In this document: one piece after another, positions 11,521 through 22,713 of the stretch
Layout of the letters: each line of letters begins with the position of its first letter
How positions within the stretch are numbered: position 1 is the stretch's first letter
NCBI GenBank assembly: GCA_022036555.1
Contig: CM039139.1
Coordinates: forward strand, 31,833,748-31,897,747
Direction: 5' to 3'
DNA from: Microstegium vimineum
Taxonomy: Eukaryota; Streptophyta; Magnoliopsida; Poales; Poaceae
DNA: 64,000 nt
Translations under genes and position numbers: made by a program
The notes under the pieces: model-generated
The model's database searches: none
Told to the model about the DNA's origin: nothing
Seen by the model: the letters and a program-made list of their open reading frames with translations, nothing else

Positions 11521-11680
11521 ATCTATCCCTCTTAAATAAGGATGTTATGTAGATAAAAAAAACTGATGTGGCAGTTCAATTAATAGGAAAGAGAGGAAAA
11601 ATCTATCCCTCTTAAATAAAGGTGTCATGTAGATAAAAAAAACTGATATGGCAGTTCAATTAATAGGAAAGAGAGGAAAA
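11521..11680. repeat. Perfect-register 80-bp tandem duplication
   Basis: Two adjacent 80-bp units (11521-11600 and 11601-11680) each begin ATCTATCCCTCTTAAATA and end AGAGAGGAAAA. They differ at only a few positions, so the duplication is recent. Confidence 0.95.
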
Positions 11681-11689
11681 ACACAAGAA

Positions 11690-12320
11690 ATGGTTTCTTG
11701 AGAAAGAAACGACGTCTTCACTCGCCACGATGTGTGAAGAAACGGTGAAATCGCCGTTGGGTAGACACCGCTCGTTTCTACGAAGGGTAGTCGCGACCCC
11801 GCTCGCCCACGCCGGCACCAGCCGCGTCGCGCTCGCCTCGCTCCGCTGCGCCGGTCCCGCTCGCCGCGCCACGCCCGCCCCTGCCGACCCCGCTAACCGC
11901 TCCGCGTGCCGCCACCACCCCGCCACGAGCGCTCGCGTCGGGATGGAGCTCTGCGCGGGCGCCTCCGTGCTGGCCCGCACCTCGCGCTCGCGTGCCGCCG
12001 CCAAAGCGCGAACGCGCATCCGCACTCACCAGCCGCAGCCGGAGCTTGCCTGCGCCGTCGACCAAGACCAAGAACACCCGCTTCTCTTCTTTTTTTTTGA
12101 CAAAATCACCCGCTTCTTTGGCCAGTCTAGAAGAACCCGTGAACCAGCTACAAACAAAGTCGGGTACGTCTATGTAGTTTAAGTAAACGAGGGCATGACC
12201 GGAGGGGAGCATGAACATTGTGATCGAATATTTCTCTAACTGAATCAAGATTCATCTGTTCTTCGCTTACTGCTCTGCTCCCATCCTCAAACTCTGACTC
12301 CTCTATCTTCCTCACCCCTT
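11690..12320. other. GC-rich segment, possible gene fragment, unrecognised
   Basis: CpG-rich DNA with overlapping ORFs on both strands (for example 11730-12182 on plus). The translations are Arg/Ala/Pro-rich and show no recognised domain, and ORFs in several frames are expected from the base composition alone. It could be a captured exon or an exon-1 relic. Confidence 0.25.
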
Positions 12321-12331
12321 GCTGCTAACAT

Positions 12332-12579
12332 TTTTTTTTTAGAAACGGAAGCTTTTAATAAACCAAAGAGCAGTACATCGAGTTAATACACAGACTTTAA
12401 AACACTCCCAGCATCTGTTTGACTGACTAAGAGGCACATAACATAAAGAGAAAACGGAAAATTAACAACTAATGACAGTCAATCCGTAGACTAAACCGCC
12501 ACCCAAATGCCTGGGAAAAGAAGACCTACGCCACCTGCTCCAATTGTTACGAGACCACTATAGCTATACCATGCATATC
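12332..12579 (-). mobile_element. Small poly(A)-type retroinsertion (LINE/SINE-like)
   Basis: The insertion starts with a run of about ten T on the plus strand (a poly(A) tail on the minus strand) and is flanked by a 10-bp direct repeat CTGCTAACAT (12322-12331 and 12580-12589). A tail plus target duplication of this kind is the mark of target-primed reverse transcription. At about 250 bp it is a 5'-truncated LINE or another non-LTR insertion; no coding domain is visible. Confidence 0.6.
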
Positions 12580-12599
12580 CTGCTAACATAAGCCTCATA

Positions 12600-13566
12600 G
12601 AGTGTGTTCGGTTCCTTGGCTAAGGACCTAGCCAGGCTTAGCTAACGCGATTTTCTCGAGTTTGGATGTCTGAATAAGATTCTAAGCCCGACTTAGCTAA
12701 TGCAAAAGAGAGAGGCTGGCCTGGCTTGCTGGAAACGCGACATCCCACCGTTTCCAGCAAGCCTGGCTTGTGCTAGCGACGCTGGCCGGTTTAGCTCACT
12801 CCATCTGACCAAATTCCTTCGCACGAGCGTTGCGTTCCTTGTCTCCGCCGAGCTCTGCCTTCCTCGTCGCCGGCCAGCACGCGAGCGTCATCTTCCCCTG
12901 TCTCCGCCAAAGCTCCGCTACTTGACCGGCCTCCGCGTCCCAGCTCTGGACTCTGCCCGCGCCACCCCCAGCAACCATGCAAGCGCCGTCGGACTCCGCT
13001 GTGTGCGTCGCTGCCAGTCACCACGCGAGCATCGCCGACCCTTGCACAACCTTCCCCAGGCCCCATGACGCGCCGAGTGCCTGCCTTTAATGGAGCCATA
13101 GGTGGCCGCTGTCTTCCTCGTGTCCACTGAGTGCACGGGTGGCGCTGGCCACCTTGCTAGAGTGCTGGTCATAGTGCGCAAGTGTCCACCAGGGTTTTGC
13201 CCATGCCTTGTGTATGAGGCGGCATCGTGGGCCTGCTGATGGCACGGTGCTGGCAGCCTGGCACGGCTCTTTTCTTCCTGCTCGTCGGTGGTGGCGTGGG
13301 CTAGCTGTTCGACGAAATGTCCCTGAGAATTGAGAACTTTGTAGGTGTTGAAGAGATGATATAGCTGAAACTTTAAACTCACCCACACATGTACAAGGTA
13401 ATTGCATTCGATTTAGCTAGGCAACCAAACAAGATCTAGACAATACATGTTTAGTTAGTACCGTGCAACCAAACACTAACCTCTTGCATTGCATACATCA
13501 GGCTTGAGTGAACCAGGCTTAATTCTCCTAGCCAGACGTCGGTAAGCCGAGCAATCAATCACACTC
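12600..13566. mobile_element. Candidate non-autonomous TIR element
   Basis: The segment starts GAGTGTGTTCGGTT and ends in the reverse complement CACACTC, flanked by ATA on both sides (12597-12599 and 13567-13569). Inner subterminal sequence is also loosely inverted (TGGCTAAGG..CTAGCC). The interior (12740-13300) is GC-rich and may contain captured host sequence, not identified. Terminal homology is short, so the call is weak. Confidence 0.35.
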
Positions 13567-15748
13567 ATATTTATTACACGAAGAAACTTATATGGGGTAG
13601 GGTGGTTTTTATATCTAGAGTTTTGCAAACGTGGTTATTTTGGACTTTGAGTGTCTATCATAGGAACTGCCAACAAGACATTCCTTGCATTGAAGGATGC
13701 AATTTGTTTGTCGACACAAGAGCAAAGCTTGGAGCAGAAAAGCGGGTCCGGTTAGCATCCGATCAGAGTGGCCGCAAGTCGTCCACCGACCAGGATAAAT
13801 TAATTTCTGTCAGCATGCGATTTGAAGATTGGGCCGTTTCACACCATCTGGGCCGTTCCAGAAGCCACCTTCAGGCACAGCAGGCTCGCTGCGCGAGCTC
13901 GTGCCACCCTCTCCCTTCTGCTGGCACAGCAGGCTCTATCGTGCACCGCTTTTTACTTTTTCTACGTGTTTTCCTGCGCCGCTTTCTATTCTTGGTTTTT
14001 TTTTCTGTTTTTATGGGTTTGCAAAATAATAAATAAAAGTGGTACAAAGGACCTACAACAAAGGACTATCATCCTTTATCAATGTACTACGTACGTGATT
14101 CACGTTACTTATAAAATATATTCAGTTATTAAATTGTATCAAACAATTAAAGTTCAAATGAAAAAAAGTATTTCATCCTAACAAGAATAATGTTCTAAAC
14201 CAATACAAGACACATGACAATACGTCATAAGAAAGCCAAAAATAAATATAAAAGAAAAAATAAATGTCTATTCTATAAGAATAGGACCGGATAACGAGCT
14301 AGTTTGACTTGTTAAGATAATATAAGCGGAGCAGAAGACCAACTCGAGCTAGCATCTTTAGCTCGCGAGTCGAGTATTAAAAAACCCAAAAAATTGTACA
14401 TGCATTTATCTTAAGATTAAGAATAGTAATTATACAAAACTAATACATCAATCAACCTTAAATTAAACAAAAAACTAATATATACTATTATATACACAAG
14501 TTTAATAATCTTAAGTTTGGTTTAGGCCAGCCATCAACGAACTACGAAGTGTTCAAGGCGCATGGACCTGTTAGACTGCAAGCTGACTCATTAAGGACAC
14601 AAGGTAAAATGCTAGTTCAGCTCATTAACAAAATATAAACAAATCAAGCCGAGCCACTAATGAGATCAGTCGAACGAGCACTTCTTGTAGCCCTATATGC
14701 GAACATATTATAAAACGTCATGGAACATCCCACTATAAAAATGAGAACATCTAAGAATATATCATAGAACAAAATATATATACTATACGAGCATTATATG
14801 TATCTCATAGAACATAAGATAGTTTAAAAGTATAACATGAATAATGAAAGAAAATAATTAAAATAATTAATTACAATAACATAAAAATAGAAAAAGAAAT
14901 AAAAAAATTAAAAACAAAAATAAAAAAATCAATAGGAAACATAAAAGAAAAGGTACAGAAGAAGAAAAAAAGTACATTGTAAAAAGAGAACAACACATGG
15001 ATACTATTTCAAACACATAAAAGATATCACATAATATTTCACTAATACTATACGAATTTACAATCATGCATGATTCATTACTGGTCATCTGGATTGGATC
15101 TACGTATTAGCGGTAGCATTACCATTACGTATTTCACTGATGCATCATGTTGCTATGACGAATCGAACACAACACCGTATGGTATAAGATACAAATATCC
15201 AACCAATGCACTAGAGACGTGCAGTGACAGAACCAGGCAAATTCGAATGGGGGCAGTATGATCAAACAAAATAAAAATATCAGTCAAATACATGTACATA
15301 TACAATATAAATATCTATATTCCTAATTTTGGTCGTGACAATACATAAAAGTGACCTTTTTTAAAAGAAAAGGATTTAAAAATATAAATTTCATTCAAAT
15401 GCATATACTTTGGAGAGGAGATTTAAAAAAATTTGGTGCCATAGGGGGGCAAAAAAGAAAGAAAAAAAACTAAACAGAAGCAATAGGGGAAAAAAGAAAA
15501 ACATAAATGAAAAATAAATAAACAAAACAAAACAAGTAAAATAAACAAACCAAAGAAAAACAAAATAATTAATTATAGTGAAAAGGAAAATAAAATTAAG
15601 ATGGGCATAAAAGAAAAATAAAAAAGAATTGAACCCAACAAAGGAAACGGATAAAAGAAAAAAATAAACAGTAGAAAAGAAAGGAAAGAAACAGGAAAAA
15701 AAGAAATAGAAAAAAAAACAAAATATAACTTACTTGGACTCGTGGAGG
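13567..15748. other. AT-rich intergenic DNA without recognisable genes
   Basis: Long A-rich stretches on the plus strand (14860-15000 and 15420-15720) produce only low-complexity Phe/Leu-rich or Lys-rich translations. No TIR pair, LTR or conserved protein domain was seen. Confidence 0.6.
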
Positions 15749-15753
15749 GAACC

Positions 15754-16009
15754 GTTAAGAATCGGCCTATGCATGGATCGTCAGATCCGTTTTTTCCGTT
15801 CCCGATCCCAAGAAGAGACGTGTAGAAGTTGTAGATGATATCCCGTCTCCCTTCCCAATAGCATAATAGATGAACACATGACAACCAATATTGTGGAACT
15901 TGTATTCTCTTATCTCATTATAGATGGGTACATGTTCCTTTATATAGTCTTAACCCTTCAGGGGTATATTTGGTATGAGCCCATAATTATCCGTAGGGTT
16001 ATTGTTTCT
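15754..16009 (-). repeat. 3' LTR of the old copia element
   Basis: 256 bp, matching 37174-37417. It contains a TATA-like CCTTTATATAGTC (about 15938-15950) in both copies on the plus strand. The shared termini on the minus strand are AGAAACA..TTAAC, not the canonical TG..CA. Confidence 0.85.
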
Positions 16010-19000
16010 CAACACTCCCCCTTGGGCGAATACCGCGATCAACTCATGTCTCATTAAAACTCCTAAAAACCCAGTGGGAAAAATATGGAGAAAGAGTACA
16101 TAGTGCCGCTAGATGTATTACACTTGTTGCCTCATTAAAAGCCATTATGAGAAACTTCTCGAAAACTCATTTATGGAAAAAAGAGTACAACGATTGTCTT
16201 CAAGACATTTTATAACCTTCACTCTGGACCCAGTATCAAGGGCAATTCAGGGGCGATCTCCCCCTGAACTTTGCAAGTCTCTCAGTCGTCTAATACCAAT
16301 ATCATGGATACATTTTCTGAATGCAGTAGCTAGTAAAGACTTCGTGAACAAATCTACTATATTGTCACATGACTGGACTTTCAAGATATTTATCTCACCC
16401 TGCTTCTGGAGTTCGTGAGTATAGAAAATTTAGGAGATATATGTTTAATCATATTACTCTTAATATAGTCCGTTTGCTTTTGTGCAACACATGCTTCATT
16501 ATCCTCATAAATAATGGTGGGGTATCAACGGTACTAAGACCACATAACTTCTGGATATGGTTAGTCATCCGCTATAGCCAATCAATCTTAGGTCCTGATT
16601 CTTCGGGAATATAGACCGAAATCTTGAGTGTCATTCAGATATCTAAGTATTGTCTTAACTCCTTCTGGGATTGATTCTAGATTCTTCGAGAACCTTTATC
16701 TTCAATACATAATAAAACATCACAAGTTTGTATTTCTAGCATACTGGAGAGGTATTGCTAGTAGCACCAAAATACCATATAGGTTTTTAGCGAGGATACT
16801 CCAATTCTAAATCTTCAGGTGGAAAACACATTATATCATAAGTACACATACATATACTTTTGTTCATTTGAGTTCCTCTTTTCACTCTTATATCTCGGGT
16901 CTCACATGGGTCTTTATTCCTTCCAGGGAATTCATTTATTTGGTGCATTCAGACTATAACCATATATTCCTTCAGGGAAAAAACTTTAGGGGTTGATAAT
17001 ATTGGTACGAGATTTTGATGTTGCTCTCCATGGATTTTCAGAATCCAATAACTGCATATTTAAATTCATGTCATTAGCCAGATTCATAGCGGAACATATT
17101 TTATAAAACTTATGTCGGAACTGGTCTCTATTAAGACCTTTTGAACCATCGCTTTTCACCACCCTTTAGTCCATTAAGTCCCATGATTATCCGAACATCA
17201 GGTTCAAGATATTCACTTAGCGATTTTTGGTTCAACCTCAATTGCATATTTCATTTGACCCGATACGAGAGCTTCAAGCACTCTTGCCATGGACTTTATT
17301 CCGGATCCGGGTTCTCATAAAGAGACTCATCTAGCAATTATATAGGTAAACAAGTGTCGACACATTTTTTCCGACTTAATAACAATCTTCGTTATTTCCC
17401 AAAACGATAGATCCATTATTGTTCCATATTCCTAGCTTTATATTACGCGCACATCGCTAGGATTTTCATCTCCAGGATGAACCTCATCGGAGGTAACTCA
17501 CCAACTGGGTGATTTCTCTATAGGAGGAATAGAGGAGTTTTATCACACATAGTGTGAATTTGCTTTATGAGCATATGCTTGTGACTTAGGCCTCTAGATC
17601 TTAATTGCAAGCGTCCCCGCATAATTTGATCAAAATGCCAAGGTCAAGTGGATATGAAATTAATCCCGGGTATATCCACATCTACTTCGGGTAGAAGCAT
17701 CCATTTAGATTTTAAACAATCTAGTTCCTCCTCATAGATACAAAAATTAACTGGCATAACTCCATGCTATAGAATACATGAGTTTTTGTATTTGTGCGTT
17801 TTGATTCATAAATATCAAGGCATTCCATAAAATGGGCATTCATCTCCCCCTAATGCCGAGATATTTAAGAGCATACTAAAATTCCCCATTCACTAACTTC
17901 TAGTGATGTATATATGTATGCTTTAGTGGTGATTCATTTGGAAAATATTACGCACTTTAATATTAGGGGGCGATATATGCAATGAGCTTGGACTTTATTA
18001 ATGCAGTTGCATGAATACTGCATGTATTTCCTTCTACAGGAAGAGTTTACTCAACTTCTTGTCAAGTTCACAACTTCTGGTGAATTATAAACCATTGTTC
18101 TGCAAGTTCTTGGTTCAACAAATGCATATGCAACCTTCTTAACTTAACACATGTAGTTATTAACATAACCCATAATCTGACCATAACAATCCTTCACGGA
18201 CCAATACTCACCAATTATTGCATAATTGACAATCAATCTGTCCATTACATATATATTGACCTTCCAGGTTATATGCATGAAAAAAAGATACAATTAATGG
18301 TGGCATTGCGCTTTCAGGCGCGTTAAGGTTAGTGTGCATAAGTATGATATCAAGAATATGACGTTCAACCATGGTTGCCAAGCAGATGTCTTAGATGCAG
18401 AATTACTTCATAGTCCAGCTCTTTTTTATTGCCCAAAAATTTGACCCAATTACTCGTACCATATAGAAAAATTGGATTATTATATTCATTGCAACATAGT
18501 CATGTTCCATATTAGTTTGGATCAATTCATTGTTCAGCATGAAAAGAATCTCCTAAAATAGAACAGATAAGACCGAAAATTTTTCATTTGTTTGGGAAAT
18601 AATATTTTAATGCAAAGTCATTGACTTATGCAAAAAAAAACTGCTCATCAAGAGTAACAACGACCAATATCCTTCTGGGATATACTCTCAACTGATAGCG
18701 CAACTTTCATAGGTAAAAAATACATTTAAGACATACGTAGTTGTCAAGATCCAATTGGCCTTTCAGATCCTAGGATAACTATGATAATTGATTAAAATCA
18801 AAATTAGCTTCAAACTATACTTTGACATGGGATTCATACTTGTTTCCTGCTTTCTATCTTCTGGTAGTTGGCAGACAGATCTTAATAAATTAGATGTGGT
18901 GTGGCGTATACTAGACTCTAGCTAGTATATTATCGAGTAGCCACTCCACCCATATAAACCAACTTACATTACAAATAGATAATACAATGGTTTCCCGCTA

Positions 19001-19569
19001 TGATGCCCAATATCATTTCAGAGACTGTGGGTACCTATAATTCTGAGTTTCATGAACACTCCAGGGTTTCATAAATTTGCTTCATCGGGAAAAAGTATCA
19101 TGCTTTCGCACTAACCAAAAAAAATCTTAGAATATTAATCAATTTCATATTTTTATAGCAACTTCTTGTTGCCAAGGGAATGAATTATCTATTAGCTTAA
19201 AGACACAAAATAGGATAACACCTCATACTCGTTCTGCAGCAGAGACAAGGGCACACATGGTGACTTCAGGTCTTATGTTGACCCAACTGGAGTTGTAATC
19301 CTATATAATCATGTTTGACAATTATACCTGACAGGGTATTAGCTCTCTCCAGGGAAAAATACAAAATGAATCCCAAATTAAGATGTAACATACCAACAAG
19401 TCTTATGCAATGGTTTTTCTTTAGGTTACTTCGGGTAAATAACCAAAGCAAAAGAAAGCGCTAGAGAGAGAAAAAAAATGGTCTTGTAAATCATACGTGT
19501 TTCGTTTATTTCCCATTGTTTTCCAAGCATACATGCTTTTCGTTCTAGGGTATTTATATTGGTCTTATG
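16010..19569 (-). pseudogene. Degenerate copia pol (RT/RNase H end) of the old element
   Basis: Fragments on the minus strand remain readable: DLFTKSL..FRKCIHDIGIRRLRDLQ (about 16360-16245), the typical last residues of copia polyproteins, and IYEDNEACVAQKQTDYIK (about 16515-16460), part of the copia RNase H. Polypurine tract at about 16011-16028. Many stops and frameshifts prevent any long ORF, so no product is expected. The upstream part is cut by the gypsy element at 19570-19574. Confidence 0.8.
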
Positions 19570-19574
19570 ATAAT

Positions 19575-20904
19575 TGTCGGTGTTATGACCCGGGGGTCAA
19601 GACCACCAACGAGTAAATTTGTATATCGCGTGCTCCCTCTCTCAGACGTGATGCAAGATGGACACAAGATTTATCCTGGTTCGGGCAAAGAAGGCCCTAC
19701 GTCCAGCGGGGAGGATGACTTGTATTATCTCGCACCCAAAGCGTGCTCGTACAGGGGGGGTACAAGCTGTGTTACACGGAGTCGGCCACCCGAGGGGTCG
19801 ATCGAGCGGCTGTGTGAGTGGTGTGGTTTAGAGTCCTTGAGAACCAAGGTCGGATTAGAGTCCTCAAAGAGAAACCTGGAAAAAGAAGTCTCTGACCAGA
19901 GCCCCCCCCTTTCTCATCTACCTCGGCGTCCCCCTTTTATAGACCAAGGGGGAGACTCGAGGGTACAGGGTCCTAATAGTAGAAGTATGGGCGGCGCATC
20001 CACGGCACAGTGCTGGCGAAGAGACATCGAGCACTGTGGCGGCGTGGTCTTCCCGTCCTTCAGGCGTCCCCGGTCGTGACATCAGTAGAAGTCGTCGCAA
20101 TACAGTATTCGCAGGCGGGCACGAGTCCCATGGCCGAAGCGGGACGGGGCGGATGGGACGTCTTCCGTACCGGAGTTGTTGAAGAGGAGGGGGTTGAGCC
20201 CTAGGTCGAGGGGGGGGGTCGAGCCCCGTATGACTCTGTCACGTTCCCGAAGCCGTCGTCGAGGGTCGCACTATTCACTTTCCGAGGGGTACTGTAGAAG
20301 TCCGTACTTGCGTAGTGGCGGCAGTGGCGGCACAGTCGACGGAGTCGGGGACTGGACGGGGAGTTGGCGGATTTGACAGTGGACGCAGGCGCCCATGTCG
20401 TCAGGTGGGTTTACTTTTACCCATGACGGAGTGGTTGGGTTACTCGAGCCCTCGTCTGCCGACGGTGCCTGGAAGGTCGAGGCGTCGACGGGTTGAGGGG
20501 GTTGACGTCGAGGTAGAGGCCGGGGGTCGTTCGTCCGACCCCTCGTCCGTCGTCGAGGTAGAGCCGGGGGGTCGTTCGTGCGACCCCTCGTCCGTCGTTG
20601 AGGTAGAAACGGGGGGTCGTTCGTCCGACCCCTCGTCCGTCGTCGAGGTAGAGCCGGGGGGTCGTTCGTTCGACCCCTCGTCCGTCGTCGAGGTAGAGCC
20701 GGGGGTCGTTCGTTCGACCCCTCGTCCGTCGTCGAGGTAGAGCCGGGGGCAGTGGCTGGTTTCCGCGGTCAGTGTAGCGGGGGCCCTCGATCGATGGGCC
20801 GCGTCTTACCGAACAGTAGGCTGATCCTTGCCTTAAAAATGGTTGCTATGTTTAGCGTTAATTTATCGAAGGGTTTAGGGTACCCCTTACCTTCGTACCC
20901 GACA
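19575..20904 (-). repeat. 3' LTR of the Tat element
   Basis: 1,330 bp from TGTCGGTGTTATGACC to TACCCGACA with 6-bp inverted ends. It contains a minus-strand TATA box (plus 19934-19941) and a five-fold 45-bp tandem array (about 20505-20750). Relative to the other LTR it has an extra 48 bp at about 19996-20043 bordered by GGCGGCG repeats. Confidence 0.96.
20505..20750. repeat. 45-bp tandem array inside the 3' LTR
   Basis: Five full copies and a partial one of a unit containing GTCGAGGTAGAGCC and GGGGGGTCGTTCG, each ending GACCCCTCGTCC. The same array with the same copy number sits in the other LTR (about 35070-35315), so it predates this insertion. Confidence 0.92.
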
Positions 20905-20925
20905 GTAGCCCCCGAGGCCCCAGAG
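20905..20925 (-). other. Polypurine tract of the Tat element
   Basis: On the minus strand, directly before the 3' LTR, the sequence reads GGGGCCTCGGGGGCTAC, a purine-rich primer site for plus-strand DNA synthesis as in other grass gypsy elements. Its position confirms the minus orientation. Confidence 0.65.
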
Positions 20926-22500
20926 GAGTGATTTAGAACTCCTCTGGGGGCTATGATACGCGTTTCTCGGGGGGAGCAAGAACTGTCCGGAGGGTTTATC
21001 CTCGGCCTGCAGGGTTAGCGAGAAATCCGATTCTCCGGGGGGTGCGTGCGAGCGCACCCCGCGGGGGTAGCCCCCGAGGCCCCAGAGGAGTGATTAGTGG
21101 GGTCTTTAATGGATACCTGGAGACGCGGCACCCTGTCGAGGGGTCGATCCCGTTCCTTTTCCTGCAAAGAGAAGTGTTCGAGGGCGGCTGTCGAACCCTA
21201 CCGAGGGCCAGCCTTCGCTCCCTCGAGCACCGCTGGAGTCAGAGCGCCCCGCCCGAGAGGTCAACTCTGCCTGCCAGGTTACGAGTTTTCGACCCTCTTT
21301 CGTCGAGGGTGCCGTGCGTAGTCGGGCCCTCGAGCCCTCGAATGCCTAGGCCTTCACTACCTCGTAGCGTCCTTCCCACGGATCCTTTCGCTCGGATCGT
21401 GGGGTGAAGAGCATCGAGCTATCCTCGTTAGGACGACGAGCCCGAAGTCCTCGGTGAGCTGTTCTCGGGCATGAGTCCATTAGAAATGGTGCCCTATACG
21501 GGTAAAAATCCGAGTGAGAACTCGACCCCGTTCGATAGGGATCGACTAGCGGCCCGGAGGCGTTCTCATTTTAAGCAAGCCGTACGGCTCGCTAAGCACG
21601 ACCATATGGACCACCAAGGTGCCAACCCCGTTCGATAGGAGTTGGTGGCTCGATGCCTCCCAGCGTAGGGATCCTTAGGTGTTCCTAGGTATGCCTCGGA
21701 TATGTCCCAGGGAGTCTCGAGAGTTCGTTCTCGAGCCTCCGGGGACATCCCTGACTCGTGTACTCGAGGGCGGCTGTCGAACTCCGTTCGTGGAGCCAGC
21801 CTTCGCTCCCTCAAGATTTGGGGTGGACCGGAGTCCGATAACCATGGGTCCTTCCTGACCTCAGGTACTCGAGGGCGGCTGTCGAACCCTATGTAAGGGC
21901 CAGCCTTCGCTCCCTCAAGATTTGACGGATGGTTCGTCATCCGACGCTATCCTCAGGAGGAGGAGTCCGACCTTGTGGACCGCCGAGGGGAAAAGCAGGT
22001 GGCTGTTGTATTGAACTTGGGGACATACCTGAGTCGGAGCTCTCGAGGGAGGCTGTCGAACCCCCGGACGGGCCAGCCTTTGTCCCTTCGAGGCCATGTA
22101 CGATCTGCAGTTGACGACCCGAGGCCCTCATCAGGCCTCGAGTACTCGAGGGGGGCTATCGAGCCCGTTCGTAGGCCGGCCTTTGTCCCCTCGAGATTTT
22201 TGGGGGTGGACCGAGGTCCTAACCCGAGGTTATTTCTGGCCTCGGGCACTCGAGGGTAGCTGTCGAACCCTCTTTCGAGGGCCAGCTCTCGCTGCCTCAA
22301 GATTCCTTACCCTCGAAGACGATGTTTCCGGCCGCGCGCGTTTTTAGGCGGTGTCTGTTCGGCGCAATAGTGCGGTTACAGCGCGGAGTGCGGCGCGGAA
22401 CCCGATGATAGGACGTTATGCCTTATCCTGGAGGAAATACGAGGAAGGAAGTACAGGCGAATTAAATGCGGAGACTCTCTTGCCTGTGCCGGATCCGTCC
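20926..22500. repeat. Six dispersed ~54-bp inverted-type repeats in the Tat 3' region
   Basis: Copies at about 21178-21228, 21761-21813, 21868-21921, 22041-22094, 22145-22199 and 22250-22304. Each begins CTCGAGGGCGGCTGTCGA and ends GCCAGCCTTCGCTCCCTC followed by GAG or AAG. The two halves are partly complementary, so each copy could fold into a hairpin. No ORF with a recognisable domain lies here. The stretch sits just upstream of the antisense gene's TATA box. Confidence 0.85.
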
Positions 22501-22514
22501 GTTGGCCTTCCGCG

Positions 22515-22522
22515 TATAAATA
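22515..22522 (+). promoter_or_regulatory. TATA box of the antisense gene within the Tat element
   Basis: TATAAATA in a GC-rich context (GCGTATAAATAGTGAG) lies about 190 bp upstream of the ATG at 22714. Transcription would start near 22545-22560, giving a CT-rich leader. This is a plant-type core promoter independent of the LTRs and directed opposite to gag-pol. Confidence 0.65.
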
Positions 22523-22713
22523 GTGAGGGCGAGGCATCCGGTGCCCTTTACGCGCACTTGCCTTCCCCGGCTCCTTGCCTTCGTCTTCCTCGCCTTCTTC
22601 TCTCCGCCTCTGCCTTAGGCGTCCTGCGAGCAGGAAATCTGCGCGAGTGAGAGAGAAAGAGAAAAATAGGGAACGTACCCTCCGCCTCCAAATCCGAGCA
22701 AACCACCGTTCCC

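Noticed and set aside
11730..12248. Host protein-coding gene
   Set aside because: Competing ORFs on both strands, no recognisable domain, no splice or start context.
16113..16810. Plus-strand ORFs near the old copia element
   Set aside because: Antisense shadows of the degenerate copia pol on the minus strand.
20505..20750. CRISPR-like regular repeats
   Set aside because: Head-to-tail units without unique spacers, inside a plant LTR; a tandem array, not a CRISPR.
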